A stretch of DNA of 56,516 nt from an uncultured Clostridia bacterium (GTDB lineage Bacteria > Bacillota > Clostridia > Christensenellales > Aristaeellaceae). Each line of letters starts with the position of its first letter. Position 1 is the first letter of the stretch. Below are positions 56,516 to 56,516 of the stretch, piece after piece. The notes under the pieces were generated by a model. The model saw nothing but the letters and a program-made list of their open reading frames with translations, had not been told where the DNA came from and did no database searches. The stretch spans positions 1 to 56,516 of the forward strand of contig CAKUFI010000009.1 in assembly GCA_934647305.1 (NCBI GenBank), given 5' to 3'. The position numbers and the translations under genes are program-made.

Positions 56516-56516
56516 T

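Overview
The window is GC-rich chromosomal DNA from a clostridial Firmicute (Bacillota). The evidence is: consensus sigma-A promoters with 16-17 bp spacers; strong GGAGG ribosome sites with frequent GTG and TTG starts; an L27 with the Firmicutes-type N-terminal extension beside its protease Prp; RqcH; VanW and GerMN-domain proteins; a PASTA-bearing class B PBP; and a MurE with the DNPR signature of meso-diaminopimelate-adding enzymes. A gut clostridium (Christensenellales/Oscillospirales-like) would fit, but that is inference. I saw no phage, IS transposase, CRISPR array or rRNA.

Layout. 1-1015: tRNA-Pro and an SDR reductase. 1014-11544: a division/cell-wall (dcw) cluster on the minus strand, mraZ-ftsL-PBP-murE-mraY-murD-ftsW-murA-ftsQ, driven by a promoter embedded in a five-box MraZ operator; rsmH, murF, murG, murC and ftsZ are absent. 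12-22 kb: housekeeping genes (phosphoesterase, zinc ribbon, CAP protein, two tandem uracil-DNA glycosylases, Na/Pi-type transporter, TrmL, VanW protein, RqcH). 21.6-29.7 kb: GerMN protein, rRNA methyltransferase, tRNA-Arg, HD protein, NAD kinase, OGG glycosylase and the rplU-prp-rpmA operon. 29.8-44 kb: fucosidase, upp, a Big2/deacetylase surface protein, M29 peptidase, amidohydrolase, an ECF sigma/anti-sigma/SIMPL operon, a putative ADP-ribosyltransferase next to mscL, a methyltransferase and a patatin. 44-54 kb: a seven-gene operon. 54-56 kb: sugar-acid-type isomerase and dehydrogenase genes, then four tRNAs.

Two things stand out. First, the 44.1-54.0 kb operon joins a carbohydrate-type ABC importer (two permeases and a solute-binding protein fused to a probable beta-propeller) to two HlyD-like adaptor proteins, a MacB/FtsX-like permease and a large secreted protein of unknown fold. 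No ATPase is encoded nearby. This is the best candidate for an undescribed envelope system.

Second, the intergenic DNA is full of dispersed palindromic repeats. A ~254 bp hairpin-rich element occurs twice (11835-12089 and 24235-24486) with short imperfect terminal inverted repeats. Each copy is bracketed by its own duplicated 24 or 27 bp terminator-like hairpin, which looks like insertion into a terminator with target duplication. A second palindrome family sits directly behind stop codons at least three times and has entered the 3' end of ftsW. Larger mosaic repeats surround murA, the Na/Pi transporter, the amidohydrolase and the MacB-like gene.

Starts were chosen from ribosome-site spacing, so several genes begin downstream of the longest open frame.
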